64,000 nucleotides of DNA. Source: JBBSEX01 sp038239345 (lineage in GTDB: Bacteria; Acidobacteriota; Terriglobia; Bryobacterales; Bryobacteraceae). The position numbers and the translations under genes were made by a program. The notes under the pieces are model-generated. The model did not search any database. It was not told the origin of the DNA and worked only from the letters and a program-made list of their open reading frames with translations. Each line of letters opens with the position of its first letter. Position 1 is the first letter of the stretch. The stretch is from positions 248,001-312,000 of the forward strand of contig JBBSEX010000002.1 of assembly GCA_038239345.1 (NCBI GenBank), in the 5' to 3' direction. Shown here in pieces: positions 1-8,507 of the stretch.

Positions 1-686
1 CCCGTTCTTACAATTCCGACTCCGGCGAAACCGCGCCGATGCGCAGTAAGGAACAGGCTCATGATTATCGTTATTTTCCCGAGCCCGACCTGGTTCCACT
101 GCGGATCAGCGAAGCGTGGCTGGCCGATGTGAAATCGAGCATGCCGGAATTGCCAGGAGATAAGCGTAAGCGCTTCATCGAGTCTTATGGCCTCCGCGAG
201 TACGACGCTCAAATTCTAACGTCCGCACGCTCCATTAGCGACTACTTCGAAAAGACCGCCGCCGTAGCTGGCGATGGCCGCGCGGCAGCGAATTGGGTGA
301 TGGGTGACCTCATGGCCTCGCTCAAACTGGAAGGCAAAGAAATCGAAGACTCGCCGGTTGAGCCACAGCATCTGGGCGAACTCGTCAACCTGATCGGTAA
401 AGGCGAAATCTCTGGCAAGCTCGCCAAGGAAATCTTCCCCAAGATGTGGTCCAGCGGCGATTCCGCCTCCACAATCATGGAGCGCGAGGGTCTAAAACAA
501 ATCAACGACTCGGATGCTCTCGGCACCATCATTGATGAAGTTATCGCCGCCAACCCCAAGCAAGTGGAGCAATACAGAAGTGGAAAAACCGCGGTGATGG
601 GTTATCTAGTCGGCCAAGTCATGAAAGCCAGCCGAGGCCAAGCCAACCCCGCCTCCGTGAACGAAATGCTGAAAGCGAAACTATAA
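1..686 (+). CDS. gatB: Aspartyl/glutamyl-tRNA(Asn/Gln) amidotransferase subunit B, C-terminal part
   Basis: The frame is open from the left edge, so the gene begins outside the window. Just inside is the family hallmark MRSKEEAHDYRYFPEPDL (here with Q for the second E), followed by the helical tail and the C-terminal YqeY/GatB tRNA-binding domain (GEISGKLAKEIF, then a segment ending near NEMLKAKL). GatB is the kinase/transamidase partner of GatA and GatC; the GatCAB complex converts Glu-tRNA(Gln) or Asp-tRNA(Asn) to the amidated form in the cytoplasm. The visible part ends at the normal C-terminus, and the gene is convergent with the MBL gene, whose stop lies 13 bases downstream. An internal ATG at 39 is not a plausible start because the conserved frame continues upstream of it. 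Confidence 0.95.
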   Translation, partial: RSYNSDSGETAPMRSKEQAHDYRYFPEPDLVPLRISEAWLADVKSSMPELPGDKRKRFIESYGLREYDAQILTSARSISDYFEKTAAVAGDGRAAANWVMGDLMASLKLEGKEIEDSPVEPQHLGELVNLIGKGEISGKLAKEIFPKMWSSGDSASTIMEREGLKQINDSDALGTIIDEVIAANPKQVEQYRSGKTAVMGYLVGQVMKASRGQANPASVNEMLKAKL

Positions 687-699
687 ACTTTGGCGTCGC

Positions 700-1914
700 T
701 TACAACTTAATAAAATAATCTATCCACAACTTCCCCATCTGGAACTCCTTCGGCATTTCCGCAGGACCCGTAGGTACGTTTGGCACCGCTACAGAGTCGC
801 TTCGCGCCACGCGATTCCCGCTTTTCTCTTCCAACGCCGCAAGTAACGGCATGCGGGGAATCGTTGGAAACGGCGAATCCTGCGTCGAAACCATCGCCGC
901 GAATTTCCCTTTCGACAGTTGTTCCACCACCTTCACAGGCGTGGCATTTTCGCTCCCATGATGCGACACCTTATAGAAGCCCACCTCAGACAACACGTCC
1001 GCCGCATCGTCGCCACTGATCCAGTTTTGCCAATTGCCCCATTGCGCATCCCCCGCGAAAAGCAAGGTCTGCCCGCGATAACTGAACAGCGTTACCAGGC
1101 TTGTATTGTTCACCGCGCTATCAAGCGCAAACGCCAATCGATCCGGTGAGGCGTCGGCGAATCGATTCACATATTCCTCGTCCGATTTCGGCAACGACGG
1201 CTGAGTTGGGCTTGGCGTATACGGACCCGAGCTGGCGAACAACGGCTTCGCGCCGCCACCAACATTGGCGCTAGTCAGATACTTCTGTCCCGCCGGCGGA
1301 TCCATGCGCCCTAAGAATTGCGTGTCTCTCGGCGGGCCAAGAAAGCGCACAGTTAGCCCCGCGATCTGCCCCGCGTCATCCCGCTTCGCTCCAGCTTCGT
1401 AGTACGTTACCTTCGCGCCAGAATGAAAGCCGGTTCGCAGCTCCGTCATGGCTTTCTCATTGCCCGCCATGTTCGCCACGGCATCCATTGCCGTCGCGAA
1501 GTTCGCCTGGTCCGCGGCCGCCATCCCATGAAAGTGCGCACCCAGCCGGGCTAGTAAATCAAGTTTCTTCTTGCGCAGTTGCGTCGCTTGGGCATCGCTT
1601 GCGTCTTCCGTCCACGGCAACCACACCTCACCGATGTGGAATGTCCGAAAGACTGCCGCAAAGCGGCCGAAAGCGTGTATGTGATCGCGATGCGCGTGCG
1701 TCGCAATCAGGATCGCTAGGTCCTTGCCCGTCTCTTCCGCGATGTTTTTTACCACGCCTTCCAGAGTCTTGATGTCGCCCCGTTGATGCACGCCGCAATC
1801 AATCAGGATATGTTTTGGCGGACCGCTCTTCTCCGGCAGCGTCAGAAGAAAGCAATCTCCAAAGCCGACACGGTACATGCGAATCCGGATCTGTTCCGGG
1901 CTGTTCGGCGTCAT
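700..1914 (-). CDS. ComEC/Rec2-like metallo-beta-lactamase-fold hydrolase
   Basis: A soluble protein of about 404 residues with no membrane segments, matching the MBL domain found at the C-terminus of ComEC. Visible motifs are the metal ligands H73-x-H75-x-D77-H78 (THAHRDHIH), a strand LLFAGD, and SHHGSEN near the C-terminus. The N-terminal strand FGDCFLL...HILIDCG is typical of this subfamily. The frame extends upstream to 2043, but the ATG at 1914 is chosen because it lies one base after the stop of the upstream metallopeptidase gene, implying translational coupling. ComEC-type MBL domains are nucleases or phosphodiesterases; the substrate here is unknown. The same subfamily appears fused to a caspase-like peptidase at 58130, so pairing with a protease occurs twice in this window. 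Confidence 0.82.
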   Translation of the reverse strand: MTPNSPEQIRIRMYRVGFGDCFLLTLPEKSGPPKHILIDCGVHQRGDIKTLEGVVKNIAEETGKDLAILIATHAHRDHIHAFGRFAAVFRTFHIGEVWLPWTEDASDAQATQLRKKKLDLLARLGAHFHGMAAADQANFATAMDAVANMAGNEKAMTELRTGFHSGAKVTYYEAGAKRDDAGQIAGLTVRFLGPPRDTQFLGRMDPPAGQKYLTSANVGGGAKPLFASSGPYTPSPTQPSLPKSDEEYVNRFADASPDRLAFALDSAVNNTSLVTLFSYRGQTLLFAGDAQWGNWQNWISGDDAADVLSEVGFYKVSHHGSENATPVKVVEQLSKGKFAAMVSTQDSPFPTIPRMPLLAALEEKSGNRVARSDSVAVPNVPTGPAEMPKEFQMGKLWIDYFIKL

Positions 1915-1915
1915 T

Positions 1916-3742
1916 CTAATAACCTCTGTGGATCGCCCGGAAACTCGTCGCTTCCGCGAGACTGAACGGCATATACGGGGCCAGCGCGGACTCCGCCGCC
2001 AACCGCTGATAATACTGCCGCTGCCGCTCCAAACGCACTTCACTATCGACGTTCTTACTCACTGAGTAGCGAATCTTTCCTTCGGCGCTCAAGATCAAGG
2101 TGGTCCCGCCGCGCATCGTAAACGTTCCCATCGCCGCGTTCTTCGGGTCGATCAATACTCCGTCTTTCTTCTGCATCAGCTCTACCACCAGTTCCGTACG
2201 ATGCTGGCCATCCGGCCCTACCCGTTGAATGCGCCGGAACGATTGCACCTGCACTTTCCTCGCCGGATCTTTCGACAGAAATAAATCCTGCCGGTCGCGT
2301 GTTGCCAGCGCCTGATGGAGTAACACCGCGGCTTTTCTGATTGCCCGCTGGTCTTGATCTTCGGTGTCGTCGCCAATGCCGCCCATCGATTCGATTACTT
2401 TGCGGAACGCGTTTTGCAATTCCGAATGGCTCTTTGCCTCCGGCGGCGCGTTCCACCGCAGCGCGTCCTCCGAATACGATGCCGCGCCGTCCGGCCGAAT
2501 CCCGCGCGATCGAAACGCCCCAATTATCGCCGGCCGGTATCCGTACGGGTCGTCGGGAACCAGTTCTAAATCCGCCGTAATTAACGCTCTTAAAAAATCG
2601 CCGAATGTAATATCCACCGGCGGGCAATAATCCAGCGCGCGAATGCAGATGTTCTGAATATGCTTCGCCGTTTTTGCCGCCTCCCCTGCCAGGCGATTGG
2701 CCAGGTCGGGATGCAAGTCCACCGCATTCGGCAGCGCTCCACCGGCTCGCGCGATTCGCATCAAGTCCCGCGTGCGTGTCAAATATAGGCTGAAGAAGGC
2801 ATCGAAAACTGCCGCCACCAGAATGCTTCCCCGGGCGTGCGGCTCGGTCAATACAGTAAGGTCGACTGACCCCGGCGGTGTCCCAAGAGCCGACCGCAGC
2901 GCAGCCCGGTTCCCCATCGCCTCACCGAATTGCTTTGCCAATTCCACCAGCGGATTGTCCATCGTCAATTCGGCCTGCACCAGCGGCACTCCCTGCCCGC
3001 CACCCGCCGCCGGTTCGATTTTCAATCGTTGAATCGCCCCGCCCGTGCGTTGGATCGTATCCATCAACGCGTCACGAAAACTGAAGTGCTGAAAGAGAGC
3101 GACGATGTCCGCGAAGGCTTCATGAAAGGCCGGCGTGTCCACGCTTGTCGCTTCCATGAAGTGCCGCCGCAAGCCGTCCATCAAAGCGTGCGTCGTCTCA
3201 TGCGCGATGATGTCGTGCGACAAGCATGTGAACACGATTTGCCCCGGCAGATTCGCCCCGCTATCGGTCTCCGTCGCTGGAAAATAACCGAACAACAGCG
3301 CCCGTAATTTCGGATCGTAAAACGCATTCGCGCCTTGCATCGCGTGCGGCAAAATTCTCAGCTTGCCATGATGCGGCGTGGTCTTACGGCTCAAGTCGGG
3401 TCGCCAACGAATCTTCCGTCCCAGAGCGAATTCAAAACAGTGGATGGTAGCGCTTGCCACCGCATAAACCATCTGTTGATGAAACCACGGGTCTGACTCC
3501 GTTGGGTCCAATCCGCCCTGCGCCAGTATCGCCGGATGATTCAAATCCACCGGCGGATAATACAGGCTATTGCTCCCGTCATAATCGATTACGGCCAGGT
3601 ATTTGCCAATCGGACCCGCCTCGAGATTCTTCTCATACGGCACGCCGATCGTCATGAAATTGCCCAAATAGCGGCCCTTAGTCGGATCGAACGCGTACAC
3701 CTTCAAGGATCGGTTGGTGGGATAATCCGGCTTGGGTGGCAT
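1916..3742 (-). CDS. Gluzincin-type zinc metallopeptidase
   Basis: A 608-residue protein with an HExxH zinc motif (IAHETTHALMDG, near residue 181) and a downstream glutamate helix (FHEAFADIVALFQHF, about 25 residues later), the arrangement of thermolysin-like gluzincins. No signal peptide is evident, so it may act inside the cell or be exported by another route. The N-terminal part (LKVYAFDP, then IDYDGSNSLYYPPVDL) and the C-terminal 200 residues match no domain I recognise. It is the first gene of a leftward pair whose second member, one base downstream, is the ComEC-like MBL protein. The zinc site is clear; the substrate is not known. Confidence 0.75.
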   Translation of the reverse strand: MPPKPDYPTNRSLKVYAFDPTKGRYLGNFMTIGVPYEKNLEAGPIGKYLAVIDYDGSNSLYYPPVDLNHPAILAQGGLDPTESDPWFHQQMVYAVASATIHCFEFALGRKIRWRPDLSRKTTPHHGKLRILPHAMQGANAFYDPKLRALLFGYFPATETDSGANLPGQIVFTCLSHDIIAHETTHALMDGLRRHFMEATSVDTPAFHEAFADIVALFQHFSFRDALMDTIQRTGGAIQRLKIEPAAGGGQGVPLVQAELTMDNPLVELAKQFGEAMGNRAALRSALGTPPGSVDLTVLTEPHARGSILVAAVFDAFFSLYLTRTRDLMRIARAGGALPNAVDLHPDLANRLAGEAAKTAKHIQNICIRALDYCPPVDITFGDFLRALITADLELVPDDPYGYRPAIIGAFRSRGIRPDGAASYSEDALRWNAPPEAKSHSELQNAFRKVIESMGGIGDDTEDQDQRAIRKAAVLLHQALATRDRQDLFLSKDPARKVQVQSFRRIQRVGPDGQHRTELVVELMQKKDGVLIDPKNAAMGTFTMRGGTTLILSAEGKIRYSVSKNVDSEVRLERQRQYYQRLAAESALAPYMPFSLAEATSFRAIHRGY

Positions 3743-3832
3743 AAAGTCGCTTCAAAAGAAGATTAAATCACGCTCGTCGTGCCTTAGTGACAAATGGCTT
3801 CGTTTCGTTGCAGGACCGGTTCCCTCACCCGT

Positions 3833-3838
3833 TAGACT
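3833..3838 (+). promoter_or_regulatory. Candidate -10 element (TAGACT) for the OpuC-type operon
   Basis: TAGACT ends 6 bases before the ATG at 3845, so transcription would be expected to start at or next to the start codon (leaderless mRNA). There is no Shine-Dalgarno sequence between them. The same hexamer precedes the gene at 55984. Inferred from spacing only. Confidence 0.5.
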
Positions 3839-3844
3839 AAATGA

Positions 3845-4576
3845 ATGCCGCTCGTAGCCTTTGATCAGGTCCACTATGAGGTTGGGGGCAAACAGATTCT
3901 CCGCGGTCTTAGTTTTGAAGTCGAGGCCGGAGAAACTCTGATCTTGCTGGGCCGTAGCGGCTCCGGTAAGACCACCGCGCTCAAGCTGATTAACGGGCTC
4001 TTGATGCCCACGCGGGGCAGAGTTATCGTCGACGGAAAGGCCACGGTGGATTGGAATCCCATTCAACTTCGGCGTCGCATCGGATACGTCATTCAAGACG
4101 TAGGTCTCTTCCCGCACTTTACCGTCGCCGCCAATATTGGATTGGTCCCACGCCTCGAAAAATGGCCCGAAGAAAAAATTCTTAAACGCGTGACTCAACT
4201 ATTGGACCGCGTCGGTTTGCCCGCCGATGATTTTGCCGCCCGCTATCCGCGACAGCTTTCCGGAGGCCAGCGTCAACGCATCGGCGTGGCACGGGCCTTG
4301 GCCGCCGACCCCTCCCTGCTACTCTTCGATGAACCCTTCGGGGCGCTCGATCCCGTCACTCGCCTGGAACTGCAACGCCAGTTTCTTGAACTCCGCGACG
4401 AATTTCACAAGACCTCCATCTTCGTCACGCATGACGTGCAGGAAGCGCTTCGCTTAGGCAGCCGAATCGCGCTGCTGCGGGAAGGCAACATCGATACTCT
4501 GGCCCCGCCCGCTGAATTCGTCAGGGCCCAAACCCCAGAAGCACTCGCCTTTCTCGCCGTGCGGGAGGCTGTCTAA
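3845..4576 (+). CDS. Glycine betaine/osmoprotectant ABC transporter, ATP-binding protein (OpuCA/ProV-like)
   Basis: A 243-residue ABC ATPase with Walker A GRSGSGKT (about residues 36-43), signature LSGGQRQR, Walker B LLLFDEP and the H-loop THD. It lacks the CBS pair of full-length OpuCA. It is the first gene of a three-gene importer: the permease starts one base after its stop, and a substrate-binding lipoprotein follows. The family drives uptake of compatible solutes such as glycine betaine, choline or carnitine. An ATG at 3841 is in another frame and stops after seven codons, so 3845 is used. Confidence 0.9.
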   Translation: MPLVAFDQVHYEVGGKQILRGLSFEVEAGETLILLGRSGSGKTTALKLINGLLMPTRGRVIVDGKATVDWNPIQLRRRIGYVIQDVGLFPHFTVAANIGLVPRLEKWPEEKILKRVTQLLDRVGLPADDFAARYPRQLSGGQRQRIGVARALAADPSLLLFDEPFGALDPVTRLELQRQFLELRDEFHKTSIFVTHDVQEALRLGSRIALLREGNIDTLAPPAEFVRAQTPEALAFLAVREAV

Positions 4577-4577
4577 A

Positions 4578-5186
4578 ATGCGGCCGGGCCTCTTCCCGGA
4601 AATCCTTGAACGTACCGGCGACCATCTGATCTTAGTGCTATCCGCGCTCTCGATGGCCATCGTTATTGCGTTGCCCGCCGGAGTCTGGCTCACCCGCCAC
4701 CCACGCTGGCGGACACCACTCGTCGGTTTCGCCAACGTCGCCCAAACCATCCCCAGTCTGGCGCTTTTCGGCTTCCTGATTCCCTTCATCGGAATCGGTA
4801 AAACTACGGCGATCGTTGCCTTGACTTTATATGCGCTTCTACCAATTCTTCGTAATACCCTCGTCGGCATTCTCGGCGTTGATCCAGCCGTAAGCGAATC
4901 GGCGATTGCCATGGGCATGACCGGTACCCAGCTTCTTTTTCAAGTAGAACTTCCGCTTGCCGCGAGTACGATTCTCGCCGGCATTCGCATTGCTACCGTC
5001 ACCACCATCGGTACCGCGACTATTGCGGCGGCCATCGGAGGCGGTGGACTGGGCGACTTCATCTTTCGCGGCGTCGCATCCGTGGACACTGCCCTAATTC
5101 TCGCGGGCGCGGTACCCGCGGCCTTGATCGCGCTATTATCTGACGGGGGAATCGGATGGATCGAAAGAAAATTGTCGCCGCGCTAA
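4578..5186 (+). CDS. Osmoprotectant ABC transporter permease (OpuCB-like)
   Basis: A 202-residue membrane protein with five or six hydrophobic segments and the binding-protein-dependent permease loop (SESAIAMGMTGTQLLFQVELPLA), where the EAA-type motif contacts the ATPase. It lies between the ATPase and the binding protein; its last 31 bases overlap the start of the binding-protein gene. Together the three genes form a complete OpuC/OsmU-type importer in the inner membrane, with a single permease presumably acting as a homodimer. Confidence 0.9.
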   Translation: MRPGLFPEILERTGDHLILVLSALSMAIVIALPAGVWLTRHPRWRTPLVGFANVAQTIPSLALFGFLIPFIGIGKTTAIVALTLYALLPILRNTLVGILGVDPAVSESAIAMGMTGTQLLFQVELPLAASTILAGIRIATVTTIGTATIAAAIGGGGLGDFIFRGVASVDTALILAGAVPAALIALLSDGGIGWIERKLSPR

Positions 5187-6025
5187 TCTTCATAAGTCTC
5201 GCCGCTTGTAGTCGCAAGCCGGTGATTCGCGTCGGCGCCAAAAATTTTACTGAGCAGTCCGTGCTTGGCGAAATCATCGCTCAACATCTGGAGCACCGCC
5301 TCAATCAAAAAGTAGAACGGCATTTCAATTTGGGCGGGACTTTACTGGCGCATCAGGCGATCACTAATAATCAAATCGATCTGTATCCCGAATACACGGG
5401 TACCGCCCTGACGTCCGTGTTAAAGGATCCCGTCGCCACCGATTCCTCGCTCGTTCTGGAGCGTGTCCGCCAGGAATATCGCCGTATCGCCCAAATCGAA
5501 TGGCTCAATCCGTTGGGTATCAACAACACTTTCGTGATGGTGATTCGCGGCGAGGACGCACGCAGCCGTCACCTGGAAACCCTCAGTGACGCGGCACAAG
5601 TAACACCCGGCTGGGCTCTCGGCGTGGGCTATGAATTCCAAGAGCGTCCCGACGGCCAAGGTGCCTTGATGAGCGCTTATCGCCTTCCCCAAACGGCCGC
5701 TCCGAAGTCAATGGATTTGGGCCTGCTCTATACAGCTATTCAGCAGAAGAAAGTAGACATGATCGCCGCCAATGCCACCGATGGTGTGCTATCCAAGCTG
5801 GATCTGAAGATTCTCAAAGACGACAAGAACGCGTTCCCGCCATACCAGGCCTGCATCGAAGTTCGCCAGGACGCCTTACAAACTTTTCCGGGCCTTCGCG
5901 CTGCCCTCGACGAACTCTCCGCCAAGTTCACCAATGAGACTATGCAGAAGCTGAATTACGAAGTGGACGGCGATCACCGCCAACCCCGCGAAGTCGCCGC
6001 TGGATTTCTCCGAACACTGAAATAA
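5156..6025 (+). CDS. Osmoprotectant ABC transporter substrate-binding lipoprotein (OpuCC/OsmX-like)
   Basis: A 289-residue protein with a short lipoprotein signal (lipobox LAAC, Cys at residue 18) followed by the OpuAC fold, including VGAKNFTEQSVLGE and the YPEYTGTALT segment typical of quaternary-ammonium binding proteins. It captures the solute outside the membrane and delivers it to the permease encoded just upstream. The ATG at 5156 lies within the permease gene; it gives an intact lipoprotein signal and is therefore preferred. Confidence 0.9.
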   Translation: MDRKKIVAALIFISLAACSRKPVIRVGAKNFTEQSVLGEIIAQHLEHRLNQKVERHFNLGGTLLAHQAITNNQIDLYPEYTGTALTSVLKDPVATDSSLVLERVRQEYRRIAQIEWLNPLGINNTFVMVIRGEDARSRHLETLSDAAQVTPGWALGVGYEFQERPDGQGALMSAYRLPQTAAPKSMDLGLLYTAIQQKKVDMIAANATDGVLSKLDLKILKDDKNAFPPYQACIEVRQDALQTFPGLRAALDELSAKFTNETMQKLNYEVDGDHRQPREVAAGFLRTLK

Positions 6026-6102
6026 CGCAAAATCTCTAGAAATTCCCCAGCCCGCGCCTTATCCTTCCGGCTTTCCAGGGCACCGGAAATATTTTCAGAC
6101 GG

Positions 6103-6108
6103 TACTAT
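6103..6108 (+). promoter_or_regulatory. Candidate -10 element (TACTAT) for the ABC-2 exporter pair
   Basis: TACTAT ends 9 bases before the ATG at 6118 with no Shine-Dalgarno sequence between, so the mRNA would have a leader of only a few bases. Inferred from spacing. Confidence 0.45.
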
Positions 6109-6117
6109 AGAAATTGA

Positions 6118-6873
6118 ATGGATACCTCGCCCGCAATCGCGGTCCGCGATCTGCACAAGGTCTACGGAAATAAGGAAGCGGTTGCCGGACTGAACCTGGA
6201 AGTGCCGCGCGGGTGCTTCTTCGGTTTTCTCGGGCCGAACGGCGCGGGAAAGACAACCACCATTCGAATGTTGATGGGCCTTGCGCCGCCAACCTCCGGA
6301 ACCATCGAGCTTCTAGGCCTACCCATGCCCGAGCACGCCGTCGAAATTAAGAGAAAAATCGGGCTCGTTCCCGATGAGTCGCTCCTCTTCGATCAACTCA
6401 CCGGGGCGGAGTTTATCGAATTTGTTGGACGCATGTACGGCTTGGAACGGCAGATGGCGCGGGAGCGGGCTGGAGAACTCTTGAGCTTGTTCGAACTGGA
6501 TGTCGACCGGCGCAAGCTGATCGGCGACTATTCGAAGGGAATGCGTAAGCGCGTTGCGATGGCGGCCTCACTCATCCACCGTCCGCAACTATTCCTGATG
6601 GACGAGCCGTTCGAGGGTGTCGACGCTGTAGGCGCGCGGCTGATGAAGGATCTTCTGCTCGACCAGGTGCGGCAAGGCGCCACAATATTTCTAACCTCGC
6701 ATGTGCTCGAGGTCGTGGAGCGCCTTTGCGATCGCGTGGCCATCATCGATCACGGCAATATCGTCGTGTCGGGGGAAGTGAGCGAGCTCCGCCGCGGGTC
6801 TGAAAGTCTGGAAGATATATTCGTGCGCGTAGTCGGTTCGGATCGTCCAACCGAAACGTTGAACTGGCTCTAG
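6118..6873 (+). CDS. ABC-2 type transporter ATP-binding protein
   Basis: A 251-residue ABC ATPase with Walker A GPNGAGKTTT (about residues 40-49), signature YSKGMRKRVAMA (degenerate LSGGQ, usual in this exporter subfamily), Walker B LFLMDEP and switch LTSH. It pairs with the 538-residue membrane protein starting 9 bases after its stop. The two probably form an exporter; the substrate cannot be read from the sequence. Confidence 0.88.
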   Translation: MDTSPAIAVRDLHKVYGNKEAVAGLNLEVPRGCFFGFLGPNGAGKTTTIRMLMGLAPPTSGTIELLGLPMPEHAVEIKRKIGLVPDESLLFDQLTGAEFIEFVGRMYGLERQMARERAGELLSLFELDVDRRKLIGDYSKGMRKRVAMAASLIHRPQLFLMDEPFEGVDAVGARLMKDLLLDQVRQGATIFLTSHVLEVVERLCDRVAIIDHGNIVVSGEVSELRRGSESLEDIFVRVVGSDRPTETLNWL

Positions 6874-6882
6874 GAACCGCTA

Positions 6883-8499
6883 ATGTTCAATCAATCGCGT
6901 GCCATACTCTGGGCTCAGTGGAAGAGTACTTATCACGTCTACGCTAACCCGGCTGGCAATGGTAATTTCTTCAGCGCCATCGTCACCGGTTTATGGTATT
7001 TGGTGTGGGTTGTCAGCGCTACGGCAGTCGGAGTCTTTCTCGCCAATCCGGCCAACCTGAAAATTTCGATCTCCATCTTTCCCGCCGCGCTGCTACTGGT
7101 TTTTCTCTATTGGCAAGTAGTGCCGATACTGCTGGTAACCACCGGCGCGTCACTCGACATGAAGAAGATCATGGTGTATCCGGTGCCTGCTTCACAGCTA
7201 TTCGGCATTGAGGTGCTGCTCCGCCTATCCACTGCCGTTGAGATGCTGACGCTCATCGTCGGAGCCGCCGTGGGGCTGGCCTTCAACCCCCGCATCCCGC
7301 TCTGGGCGCCGTTGTGGTTTATCCCTTTTGTCCTGTTCAATCTCTTGTTAGCGGCCGGCCTGCGTGATCTTATGGCAAGGTTACTGGCCCGAAAGAGAAT
7401 TCGCGAATTGGCCGTTTTTCTACTGGTGCTGGCGGCCGCGCTTCCGCAATTATTGATCTTCGGCGGTGTCCAAACCAAGGTGCGCGGCGTCTTTTCCAAC
7501 ATCACGGGCGAGTCAGTCCGCTTCTGGCCGTGGACCGCAACGGCACAATTGGCTTACGGCGATGTTCGCGCCGTCAGTTTCACAGCGATCCTGGTATGGG
7601 TGGCCGCCGCATTCGCCTTTGGGCGCTGGCAGTTCGCCCGGGGATTGCGCTTTGACGCCTCTGAAGTCAATCCCGGGCGCGGACCCGATACCCGTTCGGC
7701 GGGCATCGTCGAATTCTTGTTTCGCTTACCGGCCCGCATCCTGCCCGATCCCATCAGCGCCATGGTGGAGAAAGAACTTCGCTTTCTTTCGCGTGCCCCG
7801 CGTTTCCGGCTGGTATTCATGATGGGCTTTTCCTTCGGGCTGCTTATCTGGTTGCCGATGGCTTTTCGCAATTCGGCATCCGCCGGCGGCGTAATGAGCG
7901 GCAACTACTTTACGTTCGTTTGCCTCTACGCCTTGTTGTTGTTGGGTGACGCTTGTTTCTGGAATGTCTTTGGCTTTGACCGCGCGGCGGCGCAGCTCTA
8001 CTTTCTGGTCCCGGTAAAGATGTCCACGGTACTCGCGGCCAAGAATATTGCGGCAGTGATCTTCGTCTTCCTCGAAGTATTTGCGATTACAGCGGTGTGC
8101 CTTCTGTTGCGCATGCCGCTCAGTGCGGCGAAGCTCGGGGAAGCCCTCCTGGTTACGCTGGTGATCAGCATCTACCTGCTCTCTATCGGGAATTACACTT
8201 CGGTTCGCAATGCCCGGGCCGTGAACGCATCCCGCGCGATGCGCTCCGGATCGGCTGGCCAGACCCAGGCGATGCAACTCGTCGTGTACCCCTTCGTGAT
8301 GCTGCCCGTAGGAATGGCCTACCTTGCGCGTTATGCCTTCCGCTCGAATTGGGCTTTCTTCGGAGCACTGGCTTTCGCCGCCATCGTCGGTGTGATCGTT
8401 TACTGGGTAGCGACGGAGAGCGCCGTGGAGAACGCCGAAAAGCGCAAGGAAGAACTGCTAAGCGTGCTTTCCAGGGGCGATGGCCCCGTGGCCAGTTAG
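6883..8499 (+). CDS. ABC-2 type transporter membrane subunit
   Basis: A 538-residue polytopic membrane protein with about twelve hydrophobic segments and a cytoplasmic loop in the middle (PARILPDPISAMVEKELRFL, near residue 290) of the type seen in large ABC-2 permeases. It follows its ATPase by 9 bases. Nothing in it indicates the cargo. Confidence 0.75.
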   Translation: MFNQSRAILWAQWKSTYHVYANPAGNGNFFSAIVTGLWYLVWVVSATAVGVFLANPANLKISISIFPAALLLVFLYWQVVPILLVTTGASLDMKKIMVYPVPASQLFGIEVLLRLSTAVEMLTLIVGAAVGLAFNPRIPLWAPLWFIPFVLFNLLLAAGLRDLMARLLARKRIRELAVFLLVLAAALPQLLIFGGVQTKVRGVFSNITGESVRFWPWTATAQLAYGDVRAVSFTAILVWVAAAFAFGRWQFARGLRFDASEVNPGRGPDTRSAGIVEFLFRLPARILPDPISAMVEKELRFLSRAPRFRLVFMMGFSFGLLIWLPMAFRNSASAGGVMSGNYFTFVCLYALLLLGDACFWNVFGFDRAAAQLYFLVPVKMSTVLAAKNIAAVIFVFLEVFAITAVCLLLRMPLSAAKLGEALLVTLVISIYLLSIGNYTSVRNARAVNASRAMRSGSAGQTQAMQLVVYPFVMLPVGMAYLARYAFRSNWAFFGALAFAAIVGVIVYWVATESAVENAEKRKEELLSVLSRGDGPVAS

Positions 8500-8507
8500 A
8501 TCGCGCA

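Noticed and set aside
2055..2627. 190-codon frame on the minus strand
   Set aside because: It lies inside the metallopeptidase gene in another frame, is rich in Arg and Gly from codon shift, and has no recognisable motif.
3841..3843. ATG just before the OpuCA-like gene as its start
   Set aside because: It is in a different frame and stops after seven codons; 3845 begins the ABC frame and fits the -10 spacing.
7726..8277. 183-codon frame on the minus strand inside the ABC-2 permease gene
   Set aside because: Low-complexity charged shadow of a clear membrane protein gene on the other strand.
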